Positions 36,268 through 45,726 are shown, numbered from the stretch's first letter. The stretch is 64,000 bases of DNA from Bordetella sp. FB-8 (GCF_000382185.1 NZ_KB907784.1:3432633-3496632), one strand, 5' to 3'. Numbers and translations are program-made. The notes: generated from the letters alone by a model not told the origin.

Positions 36268-37497
36268 TCAAGTCCCTCGCAGCCGCTCGTCCACGACCTC
36301 GATCCAGTGCCTGACCGGAACCTGCGTCCCGCTCTGCAGGTGTCCGATACACCCCATATTGGAAGAGACGATCACGTCGGGCCGGGCCTGCTCTAGGTGC
36401 GACAGCTTGCGGTCCCGCAAGGACAGCGACAGGTCTGGCTCGAGCACTGAATAAGCTCCCGCCGAGCCGCAGCACAAATGCGTTTCGGCAAAGGGCTGCA
36501 GCGCAAATCCCAGATCGGCCAGCAACGTCTCGCTCAGGGGCCGCAGCCCCTGCCAATGCTGCAAGGTGCACGGCGGATGAAACGCGGTGCGCGCATCGGT
36601 CGATGGCATGCGCGCCTTCAGTTCGGTCGCATGAGGCGCCACAACCTCAGCCACATCCTTGACCAAGGCCACGACGCGCGCCGCGCGTTCGGCATAGTCC
36701 GGATCTCCACGCAGATGGTGCGCATACTCCTTGACCATCGCACCACAGCCTGAAGCGTTCATCACGATAGCCTCGATCTGGCCGCGCTCGACCAGCGGCC
36801 ACCACGCATCCACATTGGCGCGCATCTGCGCCAGCGCCTCGTCCTGCGCATCCAGATGAAAATTGATCGCGCCGCAACAACCGCCGCTCGATGCCACGCG
36901 CGCACCGATTCCGATCGCATCGAGCACGCGGATGGTGGCCGCGTCTATCGTGGGCATCATGGCCGGCTGCACGCAGCCGGCCAGCATCAGCACCTGGCGT
37001 TCATGGCGCGACGCGTCGGGCAGCACGCCGACCTCGCGCCGAGCCGGCACCTTGCGCCGTACTCCCGGCGGCAACAGGCTGCGCAGCGATTGCCCCAACC
37101 GCAAGGCCGGCGCGAACCAGGAAGAGTTCAGGCCCTTGCGCAGCATGAACCGCTGCAGGCGCTGCACCAGAGGCCGCGACACGCGCTCAGCCACCACCTT
37201 GCGGCCTATATCGACTAGATGGCCATATTGCACGCCCGACGGACAGGTCGCCTCGCAGTTGCGGCAGGTCAGGCAGCGGTCCAGGTGCTGCAGCGTTGCC
37301 ACCGTCGGTTCGGCCCCCTCGAACACCTGCTTGATCAGATAGATGCGCCCGCGCGGGCTGTCCAGCTCGTCGCCCAGGACCTGATAGGTTGGACAGGTGG
37401 CCGAGCAAAAGCCGCAGTGCACGCAGCGGCGCAGGATGGCGTCCGCCTCCTTGCCCGGTTCGGTGTCTTGCGCCCAGGAAGCCAGATGGGTCTGCAT
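36268..37497 (-). CDS. glcF: Glycolate oxidase iron-sulfur subunit
   Basis: GlcF carries electrons from the flavin subunits GlcD/GlcE to the respiratory chain. The 409-residue protein has two 4Fe-4S motifs (CVHCGFCSATCP and CLTCRNCEATCP) in the first 70 residues and two cysteine-rich CCG domains (LAGCVQ with SGGCCGA, and HPPCTLQH with CCGSAGAY). It starts directly after the glcE stop with no gap. It converges with the FAD oxidase of the hut operon, 20 bases apart. Confidence 0.95.
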   Translation of the reverse strand: MQTHLASWAQDTEPGKEADAILRRCVHCGFCSATCPTYQVLGDELDSPRGRIYLIKQVFEGAEPTVATLQHLDRCLTCRNCEATCPSGVQYGHLVDIGRKVVAERVSRPLVQRLQRFMLRKGLNSSWFAPALRLGQSLRSLLPPGVRRKVPARREVGVLPDASRHERQVLMLAGCVQPAMMPTIDAATIRVLDAIGIGARVASSGGCCGAINFHLDAQDEALAQMRANVDAWWPLVERGQIEAIVMNASGCGAMVKEYAHHLRGDPDYAERAARVVALVKDVAEVVAPHATELKARMPSTDARTAFHPPCTLQHWQGLRPLSETLLADLGFALQPFAETHLCCGSAGAYSVLEPDLSLSLRDRKLSHLEQARPDVIVSSNMGCIGHLQSGTQVPVRHWIEVVDERLRGT

Positions 37498-38601
37498 TTA
37501 AAGCTCCGGATAGAGCCGGCCCGGATTGAACAGGCCTGATGGATCGAGTTCCTGCTTGAGCCGCCGCGTGATCGTGGCCACGCCCGGCGGCAAGGGATGG
37601 AAGACCCCGCCCTCGGGTTCGCCCCCCTCAGCGGCACGAAACAGCGTCGCATGGCCGCCTGCGCGCTCGGCCGCCGCGCGCAATGCATTGGCGTCGGCCG
37701 AACCGCTGAACCAGCGCTGCGCGCCGCCCCACTCAAGCAGCATCGGCCCGCAGTCCAGGGAGGGCACCGTCGGCGGCAGCGCCACGCGCCACAAAGGCCG
37801 TTCGCGATCGAAAAAGTCATGGGTCTGTTCGCGCAGGCTGCGCCACCAGGCGCGGGCATCGCCCAGATCGTCGCCACCGATACGCGCCACGGCAGCCCGC
37901 ACAGCGGGCGGCGCGCCGGACAGGCGCACGGCCAGCCTCCCCCCGCCGGAGGCGACCTCGTCCGGCATCCAGGCCGATGCCGAGATCGGCAACGGCTGGC
38001 TGCGCCAATCCGTGAAAAGCTTCAAGGCCTCGTCCTGGGTCGCTTCGAGCACACGCGTGGATTCTTCGAGCGGACGCGGCAACACTTTGAGCGAGACTTC
38101 CAGCAGCGCACCGAAGATACCCAGGGAGCCGGCCATCAGACGCGACACATCGTAGCCGGCCACATTCTTCATGACCTCGCCACCAAAGGAGGTCAGATTG
38201 CCCTGCGCATCCAGCACGCGCACCCCCAACACGAAGTCGCGCACACTGCCCGCGGCCATGCGGCGCGGACCCGCCAGGCCCGCCGCCACGCAACCGCCCA
38301 CCGTCGCGGCGGCGCCGAAATGCGGCGGTTCGAAAGCCAGCATCTGCCCGCTGCGCTCCAGCTCGGACTCGAGCTCGGCCAGCGGCGTGCCGGCGCGGGC
38401 CGTCACCACCAGCTCGGACGGGTGATAGTTGACGATGCCGCGATAGACGGTCATGTCGAGCTGATAGTGCTCGTCCTGAGGCAGCAGGGCCCGGTGATTG
38501 CCGTAGAACGATTTAGTTCCACCGCCGGTAATGAACAGGGATTTCTTGGCGGCACGCGCCGTCAAAACCTGCTCGGCCAGCTCGGACAGTACGAATTCCA
38601 T
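37498..38601 (-). CDS. glcE: Glycolate oxidase FAD-binding subunit GlcE
   Basis: GlcE is the second flavin subunit, with only the FAD-binding half of the GlcD family. The 367-residue protein has ITGGGTKSFYG near residue 28, VGGCVAAGLAGPRRMAAGSVRDFVLG and KNVAGYDVSRLMAGSLG, and ends LDPSGLFNPGRLYPEL. The ATG at 38601 follows an AGGGGG and lies eight bases after the glcD stop; the longer frame runs into glcD and is spurious. Confidence 0.95.
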   Translation of the reverse strand: MEFVLSELAEQVLTARAAKKSLFITGGGTKSFYGNHRALLPQDEHYQLDMTVYRGIVNYHPSELVVTARAGTPLAELESELERSGQMLAFEPPHFGAAATVGGCVAAGLAGPRRMAAGSVRDFVLGVRVLDAQGNLTSFGGEVMKNVAGYDVSRLMAGSLGIFGALLEVSLKVLPRPLEESTRVLEATQDEALKLFTDWRSQPLPISASAWMPDEVASGGGRLAVRLSGAPPAVRAAVARIGGDDLGDARAWWRSLREQTHDFFDRERPLWRVALPPTVPSLDCGPMLLEWGGAQRWFSGSADANALRAAAERAGGHATLFRAAEGGEPEGGVFHPLPPGVATITRRLKQELDPSGLFNPGRLYPEL

Positions 38602-38609
38602 GCCGCCCC

Positions 38610-40109
38610 CTAGAAGCGGCTCAAGTCGGGAAACATCATTTCGCCGCCATGCACGTGCATCTTGCCGTATTCGGCGCAACGCGCCAGCGTCGGTATGACT
38701 TTCTCGGGATTGAGCAGCATGGGCGGATCGAAAGCCTTCTTGATTGCGGTGAAGGTATCGAGCTCGTCCCGCGTGAATTGCACGCACATCTGATTTATCT
38801 TCTCCATGCCCACACCGTGCTCTCCAGTCACGGTTCCTCCCACCTGCACGCACAACTCGAGAATGGCGGCGCCGAACTTGTCGGCACGTTCGACCTCCTC
38901 GGGCTTGTTCGAGTCGAACATGATCAAGGGATGCAGATTGCCATCCCCCGCATGAAACACGTTGGCGCAGCGCAGGCCGTAGTCGTCTTCCATCTGCTCG
39001 ATGGCAGTCAGCACCCGTGCCAGATGACGGCGCGGAATGGTCCCATCCATGCAGTAGTAATCGGGCGACACCCTGCCAGCGGCGGGAAAGGCGTTCTTGC
39101 GGCCGGCCCAGAACCGCAGGCGCTCGGCCTCGCTGCCCGAAATCTGACAGCGCGTGGAGCCCGCTTCACGAAACAGCGCCTCGATTCGCTCGATCTCGTG
39201 GGCGACCTCCTCGGGCGTGCCGTCGGACTCGCACAGCAAGATGGCCTGCGCATCCAGGTCGTAGCCGGCCTTCACGAAAGGCTCAACCATGTGTACCGAG
39301 GGACGATCCATCATCTCCAGGCCAGCAGGAATGATACCTGCGGCAATCACCTGGGTGACCGCGCGGCCGGCCGCCTCCACGCTGGGAAAGCTCGCCATCA
39401 CCACCTGCGCGCAGGCCGGCTTGGGTATCAGCTTGACCGTCACTTCGGTGACGATGCCCAGCATGCCTTCCGAACCGATGAATACCGACAGCAGGTCCAC
39501 ACCCGGCGCGTCAGGCGCCTCGGAACCCAGCTCCACCACGTCGCCCTCGATGGTCACCATGCGCACCCGCAGCACGTTATGCACGGTCAGTCCGTATTTG
39601 AGACAGTGCACGCCGCCGGAGTTCTCGGCCACGTTGCCGCCGATCGAGCAGGCGATCTGGCTGGAAGGATCGGGCGCATAGTACAGGCCATATGGCGCAG
39701 CCGCCTCGGATATGGCCAGATTGCGCACGCCGGACTCGACCACGGCCACGCAGGCTTGGCGGTCGATACGCTTGATGCGGTTGAGCTTGGACAGTCCAAT
39801 CAACACGCCGCGCTCGTGCGGCAAGGCGCCGCCCGACAGGCCCGTGCCCGCGCCGCGCGGCACCAGCGGCACGTTCATGCGCTTGCACAGTTTGAGCACC
39901 GCGCAGACTTGCGCCTCATTCTCGGGCAGCACCACCGCCGCGGGCAGACAGCGGTATAGCGGTAGACCGTCGCATTCATAGGGCCGGGTTTCTTCTGCTC
40001 GAAACAGCACACAATGCGCAGGCAAAATACGACGCAGCGCCTCGATCAGAGGCACTGCCGAATGGGAATCCGACCCGGGAGCCAGGCCGCTATCGACGAC
40101 GGTATTCAT
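38610..40109 (-). CDS. glcD: Glycolate oxidase subunit GlcD
   Basis: GlcD oxidises glycolate (and related D-2-hydroxyacids) to glyoxylate with FAD. The 499-residue protein has VPRGAGTGLSGGALP, SIGGNVAENSGGVHCLKYGLT, the IGSEGMLGIVTE block, HAGDGNLHP and GEHGVGMEK. The ATG at 40109 (MNTVVDSG) is the family start. The gene leads glcDEF; the preceding D-lactate-dehydrogenase-like gene ends 84 bases upstream in the same direction. Confidence 0.95.
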   Translation of the reverse strand: MNTVVDSGLAPGSDSHSAVPLIEALRRILPAHCVLFRAEETRPYECDGLPLYRCLPAAVVLPENEAQVCAVLKLCKRMNVPLVPRGAGTGLSGGALPHERGVLIGLSKLNRIKRIDRQACVAVVESGVRNLAISEAAAPYGLYYAPDPSSQIACSIGGNVAENSGGVHCLKYGLTVHNVLRVRMVTIEGDVVELGSEAPDAPGVDLLSVFIGSEGMLGIVTEVTVKLIPKPACAQVVMASFPSVEAAGRAVTQVIAAGIIPAGLEMMDRPSVHMVEPFVKAGYDLDAQAILLCESDGTPEEVAHEIERIEALFREAGSTRCQISGSEAERLRFWAGRKNAFPAAGRVSPDYYCMDGTIPRRHLARVLTAIEQMEDDYGLRCANVFHAGDGNLHPLIMFDSNKPEEVERADKFGAAILELCVQVGGTVTGEHGVGMEKINQMCVQFTRDELDTFTAIKKAFDPPMLLNPEKVIPTLARCAEYGKMHVHGGEMMFPDLSRF

Positions 40110-40193
40110 GGGCAAACACAATAAGCGGGACGCACCCTGACGCCCACCGGGACAAACCCGCAAGAAGCGACAGGCAAGGCCGGGAGGCGACCA

Positions 40194-41603
40194 TCACCAA
40201 GCGATGATCTTGCCCGGATTAAGGATATTGTTGGGATCGAAGGCATGCTTGAGGCTACGCATCAGCGCCAGCGCGGCCTCGCCATGCTCCTCCAGCATGA
40301 ACTGCATCTTGTGCAGGCCTACGCCATGCTCGCCCGTGCAGGTCCCGTCAGCCGCGATAGCTCGGCGCACCAGGCTGTGGTTGATGACCTCGGACTCCCG
40401 CCATTCCTGCTCGCTGTCGGGGTCGAGCATCATCAGCACATGGAAATTGCCATCGCCCACATGCCCCAGGATGATGGAGGGGAAGCTGGCGCGCGCCAGG
40501 TCGTCGGCCGTCTCGCGCACGCAGTCGGCCAGGCGCGAAATGGGTACGCACACGTCGGTGGTGCTGGCGCGGCAGCCCGGGCGCAGCTGCACGCCCGCGA
40601 AGTAGGCGTTGTGACGCGCCGTCCACAGCCGGCTGCGATCTTCCGGGCGTTCGGCCCATTCGAAATCCTGCCCGCCATTCTCCGCCGTGATCTCCTGCAC
40701 CGTCTGAGCCTGCTCCTGCACCCCAGCGGGACTACCGTGAAACTCGAACACCAACATGGGCGTCTCGCGCAGCGTGAGCTTGCTGTGCAGGTTGACTGCA
40801 CGCACCGCGGCGGCGTCCATGAACTCCACGCGCGCGATCGGCACGCCCATCTGAATGATTTCAATCACGCTCTTGACCGCGGCATCCAGCGTGGGAAAGT
40901 TGCATACGGCCGCCGACACGGCCTCCGGTTGAGGATACAGCCGCACGGTTACCTCGGTGATGATGCCCAGCGTGCCTTCACTGCCCACAAAAATGCGCGT
41001 CAGGTCGTAGCCGGCGGAGGACTTGCGCGCCCGGCCCGCGGTCTTCACGATACGGCCGTCGGCCGTAACCACGGTTAGCGACATCACGTTCTCACGCATG
41101 GTGCCGTAGCGCACGGCGTTGGTACCCGATGCGCGCGTGGCCGACATGCCACCCAGGCTCGCGTCGGCGCCCGGATCGATCGGAAAAAACAGACCCGTGG
41201 AGCGGATTTCGTCGTTGAGCTGCTTACGCGTCACGCCCGCCTGCACCGTTGCCGTCAGGTCCTCGGCATTGACGGCCAGCACCCGGTTCATCTGCGACAG
41301 ATCCAGGCTGATGCCGCCCTGTACGGCCAGCAGATGGCCTTCGAGCGAGGAACCGACGCCATAGGGAATGAGCGGGACGCGATGTGCGTTGCACAGCCTG
41401 GCCACCTCGGCGACCTCTTCGGTGCTGTGTGCGAAGACCACGGCTTCCGGCGGCACAGGCATATAGGGCGACTCATCCTTGCCGTGGTGCTCGCGCACCG
41501 CCGCCGCGACGGAAAACCGTTCGCCGAAACGGGCACGCAAGGCCTCCAGACAGGCTGGGGCAATGGGACGGCGCAAGGTCTCGGGATGATGGGGAGCATT
41601 CAT
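40194..41603 (-). CDS. FAD-binding D-lactate dehydrogenase (cytochrome) family protein
   Basis: The 469-residue protein resembles mitochondrial-type LDHD: IPYGVGSSLEGHLL, SLGGMSATRASGTNAVRYGTMRENV, FVGSEGTLGIITEVTVRL, LGHVGDGNFH and TGEHGVGLHKMQF. Such enzymes oxidise D-lactate or other D-2-hydroxyacids and pass electrons to cytochrome c or quinone. It is the first gene of a minus-strand series with glcDEF. No operator-like palindrome is evident upstream; the start follows a decayed gene. Confidence 0.87.
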   Translation of the reverse strand: MNAPHHPETLRRPIAPACLEALRARFGERFSVAAAVREHHGKDESPYMPVPPEAVVFAHSTEEVAEVARLCNAHRVPLIPYGVGSSLEGHLLAVQGGISLDLSQMNRVLAVNAEDLTATVQAGVTRKQLNDEIRSTGLFFPIDPGADASLGGMSATRASGTNAVRYGTMRENVMSLTVVTADGRIVKTAGRARKSSAGYDLTRIFVGSEGTLGIITEVTVRLYPQPEAVSAAVCNFPTLDAAVKSVIEIIQMGVPIARVEFMDAAAVRAVNLHSKLTLRETPMLVFEFHGSPAGVQEQAQTVQEITAENGGQDFEWAERPEDRSRLWTARHNAYFAGVQLRPGCRASTTDVCVPISRLADCVRETADDLARASFPSIILGHVGDGNFHVLMMLDPDSEQEWRESEVINHSLVRRAIAADGTCTGEHGVGLHKMQFMLEEHGEAALALMRSLKHAFDPNNILNPGKIIAW

Positions 41604-41659
41604 GATGGGCAGGTGTCTCTATTTGTTCTGAATCATGGTTCGCACTACGCCTGTGCATC

Positions 41660-42300
41660 TTAACCCCGCCCCGCGGCAAGGCGGCAACTGCCCAAGGCCC
41701 TGACCTGCATGGCCCGTATCCGCGCCACGGCGGGGGCATCGCTCAGCGTGGCCTCGTAGATCGCCCCCAGGTCGCGGGGCAGCAGGGTGCGCGATGCGCC
41801 GTCCAGATAAACCATGCGGCCGGACGGATAAAACCGCGCCGACAGATCGCGGCGCACGCCCGGGTCTTGCAAAGGCAAGCGCTGCAGGTCGATCATGACC
41901 AAGTAAAAAAGTGTCGCAAAATCGTAATAGACATTGCCCGACAGCAGCTTCAGATCGATGTTCAGCGCCATCACTGCTGCCGGGTCGCCGGCGATATAGC
42001 GCGTAATCCGGCCCTGCGCGTCGACGACGGCTGTGCATCCGTGGGGCCGATGTGATGGAAACCCCAGGTGGTCAAAATTCCTGGTCGTTCAGGCCGGTAA
42101 ACGACCCGGCGCAGGTGTAATGCAGTTCTTCATTCAGGTATACCTTTCACATCGCCATGTAAACGCCCGTCACCGCTGTCATGGTCGGATCGTTGCCGCC
42201 CGACTTGGGGTCGAGCCGTCCGGCTATGCCCGATTCAATACCGGTCACGCGATCATTACAGGCGCCCAGCGCCAGGCCGCGCTAGCGCAACAGCATATTA
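41660..42300 (-). pseudogene. Relic of an S10 serine carboxypeptidase-like gene
   Basis: Read on the minus strand, separate frames give blocks that match the C-terminal half of S10-family peptidases. These are VTGIESGIAGRLDPKSGG with DPTMTAVTGVYMAM, then YLNEELHYTCAGSFTGLND, then MALNIDLKLLSGNVYYDFAT, then SARFYPSGRMVYLDGASR. At least two frameshifts and internal stops separate them, and the usual GHM histidine motif reads GRM. The N-terminal half with the active-site serine is not seen. The last open piece (41660-41974, 104 codons) is unlikely to make a useful product. Nothing further is recognised in 42301-42465. Confidence 0.65.
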
Positions 42301-42465
42301 CGGAACAAGGCCCTCCCTGATGCCAAACGCGTGCCGTCAATGAAATGGACAGACATTTCGGCGGTAGCGAAATCCCTCGGGAAAAATGACTGACATTGTG
42401 TCTTTATGCAGGCAGAAGTAAACCAGGCGCGATTTTGCGCGCCCGATATCTGCCGACCGGGCCGC

Positions 42466-43542
42466 TCACTTACCAGCGACCACTCCCACCGCCAGGCGAC
42501 GCGCGCGCACGGCATCGGCCAAGCGCTGCAGCACCTCGCGGGTGCGGTCCCAGTCGATGCAGCCGTCGGTTACGCTCTGGCCGTATACCAGCGGCTGACC
42601 CGACACGTGGTCCTGCCGTCCGGCGACCAGATGGCTTTCGATCATCACGCCTGCGATGCGGCTTTCGCCATGCTCCATCTGCTGCGCCACATCGTCCATG
42701 ACCAGCGGCTGGTTCTGGGGATTCTTGCTGCTGTTGGCGTGGCTGGCATCGATCATGATGCGCTGGGCCAGGCCGGACTTGGCCATTTCCTGGCAGGCGG
42801 CCTCGACGCTGGCGGCATCGTAATTGGGCGTTTTTCCGCCGCGCAGAATCACATGGCAGTCCTCATTGCCTGCGGTCGAGACAATGGCGGAATGCCCCCC
42901 CTTGGTCACGGACAGGAAATGATGCGGCTGCGAAGCGGCCTTGATGGCATCGACGGCGATTTTCACGTTACCGTCGGTGCCATTCTTGAATCCGACCGGG
43001 CATGACAGTCCCGACGCCAGTTCGCGGTGTACCTGGCTCTCGGTGGTACGCGCGCCGATCGCCCCCCAGGACACCAGATCGGCAATGTATTGCGGCGTGA
43101 TCATATCCAGGTATTCGCAGCCGGCTGGCAGGCCCAGGCTGTTGATCTGCAAAAGCAGCTCGCGTGCCACCCGCACGCCTTTGTTGATATTGAAACTGCC
43201 GTCCAGGTCGGGATCGTTGATCAGGCCCTTCCAGCCCACCGTGGTGCGCGGCTTCTCGAAATACACGCGCATCACGATCTCCAGCTCCGGAGCCAGGCGG
43301 TCGCGCTCGGCCTTGAGCCGGCCGGCGTATTCCAGCGCGGCCTTGGTGTCGTGGATGGAGCAAGGGCCGACGACCACGATAAGACGGTCGTCCATGCCGT
43401 GCAGGATGCGATGCAAGGCGCGCCGCGCCTCGTACACCGTGGCGGAAACCTCGGGCGTAGCCGCAAACTCTCGCATCACATGCGCGGGCGGATTGAGCTC
43501 CTTGATTTCACGGATACGAAGGTCATCGGTATTGTGCGACAC
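42466..43542 (-). CDS. aroG: 3-deoxy-7-phosphoheptulonate (DAHP) synthase, AroG type
   Basis: AroG joins phosphoenolpyruvate and erythrose 4-phosphate in the first step of aromatic amino acid synthesis. The 358-residue class I enzyme has VVVGPCSIHD, MRVYFEKPRTTVGWKGLINDP, GARTTESQVHRELASGLS, GFKNGTDG, the metal-site HVILRGGKTPNY and DASHANSSKN. It starts at GTG (43542) with GGAG seven bases upstream. A Phe/Tyr-rich leader peptide gene and a terminator lie between promoter and start, so expression is probably attenuated by charged tRNA-Phe or tRNA-Tyr levels. The closest E. coli paralogue is the Phe-sensitive form. Confidence 0.95.
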   Translation of the reverse strand: MSHNTDDLRIREIKELNPPAHVMREFAATPEVSATVYEARRALHRILHGMDDRLIVVVGPCSIHDTKAALEYAGRLKAERDRLAPELEIVMRVYFEKPRTTVGWKGLINDPDLDGSFNINKGVRVARELLLQINSLGLPAGCEYLDMITPQYIADLVSWGAIGARTTESQVHRELASGLSCPVGFKNGTDGNVKIAVDAIKAASQPHHFLSVTKGGHSAIVSTAGNEDCHVILRGGKTPNYDAASVEAACQEMAKSGLAQRIMIDASHANSSKNPQNQPLVMDDVAQQMEHGESRIAGVMIESHLVAGRQDHVSGQPLVYGQSVTDGCIDWDRTREVLQRLADAVRARRLAVGVVAGK

Positions 43543-43603
43543 GGGTTTGCTCCAAGAATGTGTGTGCGGATTGGGGCTGGGCTTGACCGCCAGCCTGCCG
43601 GCG

Positions 43604-43638
43604 GCAATAAAAAAGCCGCCAGGTTCGCTGGCGGCTTT
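43604..43638 (-). terminator. Attenuator terminator upstream of aroG
   Basis: On the minus strand a perfect 11-bp stem AAAGCCGCCAG / CTGGCGGCTTT with a 5-base loop (CGAAC) is followed by a run of six T. It lies 19 bases after the leader peptide stop and 66 bases before aroG. Its ascending arm (complement of 43626-43634) is fully complementary over nine bases to a segment in the leader coding sequence (complement of 43680-43688), giving a competing antiterminator. Confidence 0.9.
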
Positions 43639-43656
43639 GGGGAATTCTTGCTGTTT

Positions 43657-43737
43657 TCAGCTTGAACGCGACCCTTCCTCCGCCAGCGGCTTCAGAAAAT
43701 AAAAGTAAAAATAAAAGGCGGGGATCGCGAATTTCAT
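43657..43737 (-). CDS. Phe/Tyr-rich attenuator leader peptide for aroG
   Basis: This 26-codon gene begins MKFAIPAFYFYFYFLKP and ends in SRSS at a TGA (43657-43659). Codons 8-14 alternate Phe and Tyr without a break (four Phe, three Tyr), with another Phe at codon 3; 5 of the first 14 residues are Phe. A ribosome short of charged tRNA would stall in this run and leave codons 17-20 free to pair with the terminator's first arm. No ribosome site precedes the ATG, and a promoter placed just upstream could produce a nearly leaderless message. The peptide itself needs no other function. Confidence 0.85.
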   Translation of the reverse strand: MKFAIPAFYFYFYFLKPLAEEGSRSS

Positions 43738-43744
43738 GTGAACG

Positions 43745-43774
43745 ACTCTAGCACATAAATTCCTGGCCTGACAA
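43745..43774 (-). promoter_or_regulatory. Promoter of the leader peptide-aroG unit
   Basis: Minus-strand TTGTCA (complement of 43769-43774), an 18-base spacer and TAGAGT (complement of 43745-43750) form a moderate sigma-70 promoter. The ATG of the leader peptide lies only seven bases after the -10 box, so transcription may begin at or near that ATG. Confidence 0.5.
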
Positions 43775-43782
43775 ATCGCGCT

Positions 43783-45585
43783 TTAGTCGAGCTTGAATTG
43801 GCCCACAGCCTGGGCCAGGCTCAGCGCCTGGTCGCGCAGCGCCACCGTCGCAGCCGTCGATTGCTCCACCAGTGCTGCGTTCTGCTGCACCATTTCGTCG
43901 AGCTGGCTCACGGCGCGGTTCACTTCCTGGATGCCGCGCGTCTGCTCTCCCGCCGCGCTCGTGACCTCGGAGATTATGGTCGTGACGTTGCCCACGTTCT
44001 GCACGATTTCGTTCATCGTCTCGCCCGCGCGGCGCACCTGCTGCGAACCCGAGGTAACGCTGGTCACCGTCGATTCGATCAGATCCTTGATTTCCTTGGC
44101 TGCCTGGGCGCTGCGCTGCGCAAGGTTGCGCACCTCGCCCGCCACCACGGCGAAACCGCGTCCTTGCTCGCCCGCGCGCGCCGCCTCCACGGCGGCATTC
44201 AGCGCAAGAATGTTGGTCTGGAACGCAATACCGTCGATCACGCCGATGATGTCCGCGATCTTGACCGATGCCCCCTCAATCTCGGCCATGGTACTCACCA
44301 CGTCGCCGATGACAGCGCCGCCGCGCGAGGCCACCTGCGAGGCCGCTGCCGCAGTCGTGTCGGCCTGTTGCGCCGCATTGGCCGACTGCGCCACCGTCGC
44401 CGTGATCTGCTCCATCGACGCCGCCGTCTGCTCCAGGCTTGCCGCCGCCGATTCGGTGCGGCTGGACAGATCCACGTTGCCTGCGGCGATCTCGTCGCTC
44501 GCGTTACGCACGGACTCGCTCGCGACGCGGATCTGGCGCATCACATTGCGCAGCTTGGTCATGAAAGCGTTGAACGAGCGCGCGATCTGAGCAACCTCAT
44601 CGCCCCCCTCGTCGGGCAGACGTCGCGTCAGGTCGCCTTCGCCCGCGCTGATGTCGTCCATGGCATTGCGCACCCGCGAAAGACGCTTGAACGAGACAGC
44701 CGTCGCCGTCGCCACGATCACTGCAGCTGCGATCACGATCACAACAAGCGTGATCAGCGAAGTCGTCAGCAAAGAGCGCATGCCCGCCGTCGCATCGGCC
44801 TGATCGAAGGCGACGATCACGTGCCAGTCAGTACCCGTTATGGGTTTGGCGCTCATCAGCTTGATCTTGCCGTCCACTTTGACCGGCACCGGCTGCTTGG
44901 ATGTGTACAGCGAGGCGAGACGGTCGCCGGTCAACTCGGGCGCCAGCGCCGAGATCGGCTTGAGCGTGAGCTTGGCATCCGGGTGCGCGACGATCTTGCC
45001 GCTGTTGTCGACCAACATGCCAAAGCTGGCCGGCGTAGGGTGGACCGAGCGCACATTGGCAATCACGCTATCCATCGTGACATCACCTCCGATCACGGCC
45101 TTCGCTAAGTTGCCTTGCATCACCGGTACGGCAAAGGACACCACCAGCTTGCCAGTACCCGCATCGACATAGGGCGGTGTAACGATCACCTTGCCCGCTT
45201 GGATGGCTTGTTTGTACCAGGGCCGCACGGTCGGGTTGTAGCCTGCCGGAATACCGGTGGCATCGGTGAACTTCGCAGTCCCGTTGGCGTAGCCGATATA
45301 GACGTTGCTGAAGCCGCCCGCCGCCGCGACTTGCTTGAACATTGGCAGCGGATCGGCCGCATTCGCCCCTACGTCCTGCAGCGACGAGATCATCTGCTCG
45401 TGTATGCCGATCCAGTCGTCGATACCTTCGGCGTGGCTTTCGGCCACGGCCTGGAGCGTGTCGTTTACCGAATCACTGTTGTGCAGATTCGCGACGTAAT
45501 AGTTCAGCGCGGTATTGGCGCCAAGGGCAATCACGACGATGGCAACTGCCAGCGCGACAATGCGTGCACGTATGGTGGAGAACAT
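43783..45585 (-). CDS. Methyl-accepting chemotaxis protein with dCache sensor
   Basis: The 600-residue receptor has a first membrane helix (about residues 8-30), a periplasmic dCache_1 sensor (about 35-275, with [29 protein letters not shown]), a second helix (about 280-305), a HAMP domain and a long cytoplasmic coiled coil. The hairpin tip reads [46 protein letters not shown], the MCP signature. No C-terminal CheR pentapeptide is visible. dCache domains of this pattern often bind amino acids; the ligand is unknown. The start at ATG 45585 places the helix at the N terminus. Confidence 0.93.
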   Translation of the reverse strand: MFSTIRARIVALAVAIVVIALGANTALNYYVANLHNSDSVNDTLQAVAESHAEGIDDWIGIHEQMISSLQDVGANAADPLPMFKQVAAAGGFSNVYIGYANGTAKFTDATGIPAGYNPTVRPWYKQAIQAGKVIVTPPYVDAGTGKLVVSFAVPVMQGNLAKAVIGGDVTMDSVIANVRSVHPTPASFGMLVDNSGKIVAHPDAKLTLKPISALAPELTGDRLASLYTSKQPVPVKVDGKIKLMSAKPITGTDWHVIVAFDQADATAGMRSLLTTSLITLVVIVIAAAVIVATATAVSFKRLSRVRNAMDDISAGEGDLTRRLPDEGGDEVAQIARSFNAFMTKLRNVMRQIRVASESVRNASDEIAAGNVDLSSRTESAAASLEQTAASMEQITATVAQSANAAQQADTTAAAASQVASRGGAVIGDVVSTMAEIEGASVKIADIIGVIDGIAFQTNILALNAAVEAARAGEQGRGFAVVAGEVRNLAQRSAQAAKEIKDLIESTVTSVTSGSQQVRRAGETMNEIVQNVGNVTTIISEVTSAAGEQTRGIQEVNRAVSQLDEMVQQNAALVEQSTAATVALRDQALSLAQAVGQFKLD

Positions 45586-45710
45586 GATGAGCGCCCTGGG
45601 TAAAAAATGAAGCCGTTGTTCGGGGAACGCGATTTCTTCAGAGCCCACCCGTATTTAGGATGGTGACTATAAGATACCCAAGGTAACACCATTATTACAA
45701 CCAGGAAACA

Positions 45711-45726
45711 GCCCCTCCCTAGGGGC
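45711..45726 (-). terminator. Weak hairpin after tldD
   Basis: GCCCCT and AGGGGC form a 6-bp stem with a 4-base loop; on the minus strand it lies 37 bases after the tldD stop and is followed by TGTTTCC. It could end the tldD transcript. The rest of the gap to the chemoreceptor start presumably holds the latter's promoter. Confidence 0.4.

Noticed and set aside
42301..42465. Possible gene or terminator between aroG and the peptidase relic
   Set aside because: Only a short imperfect GGCGCG/CGCGCC pairing is seen without a T run, and no coding frame with family resemblance.
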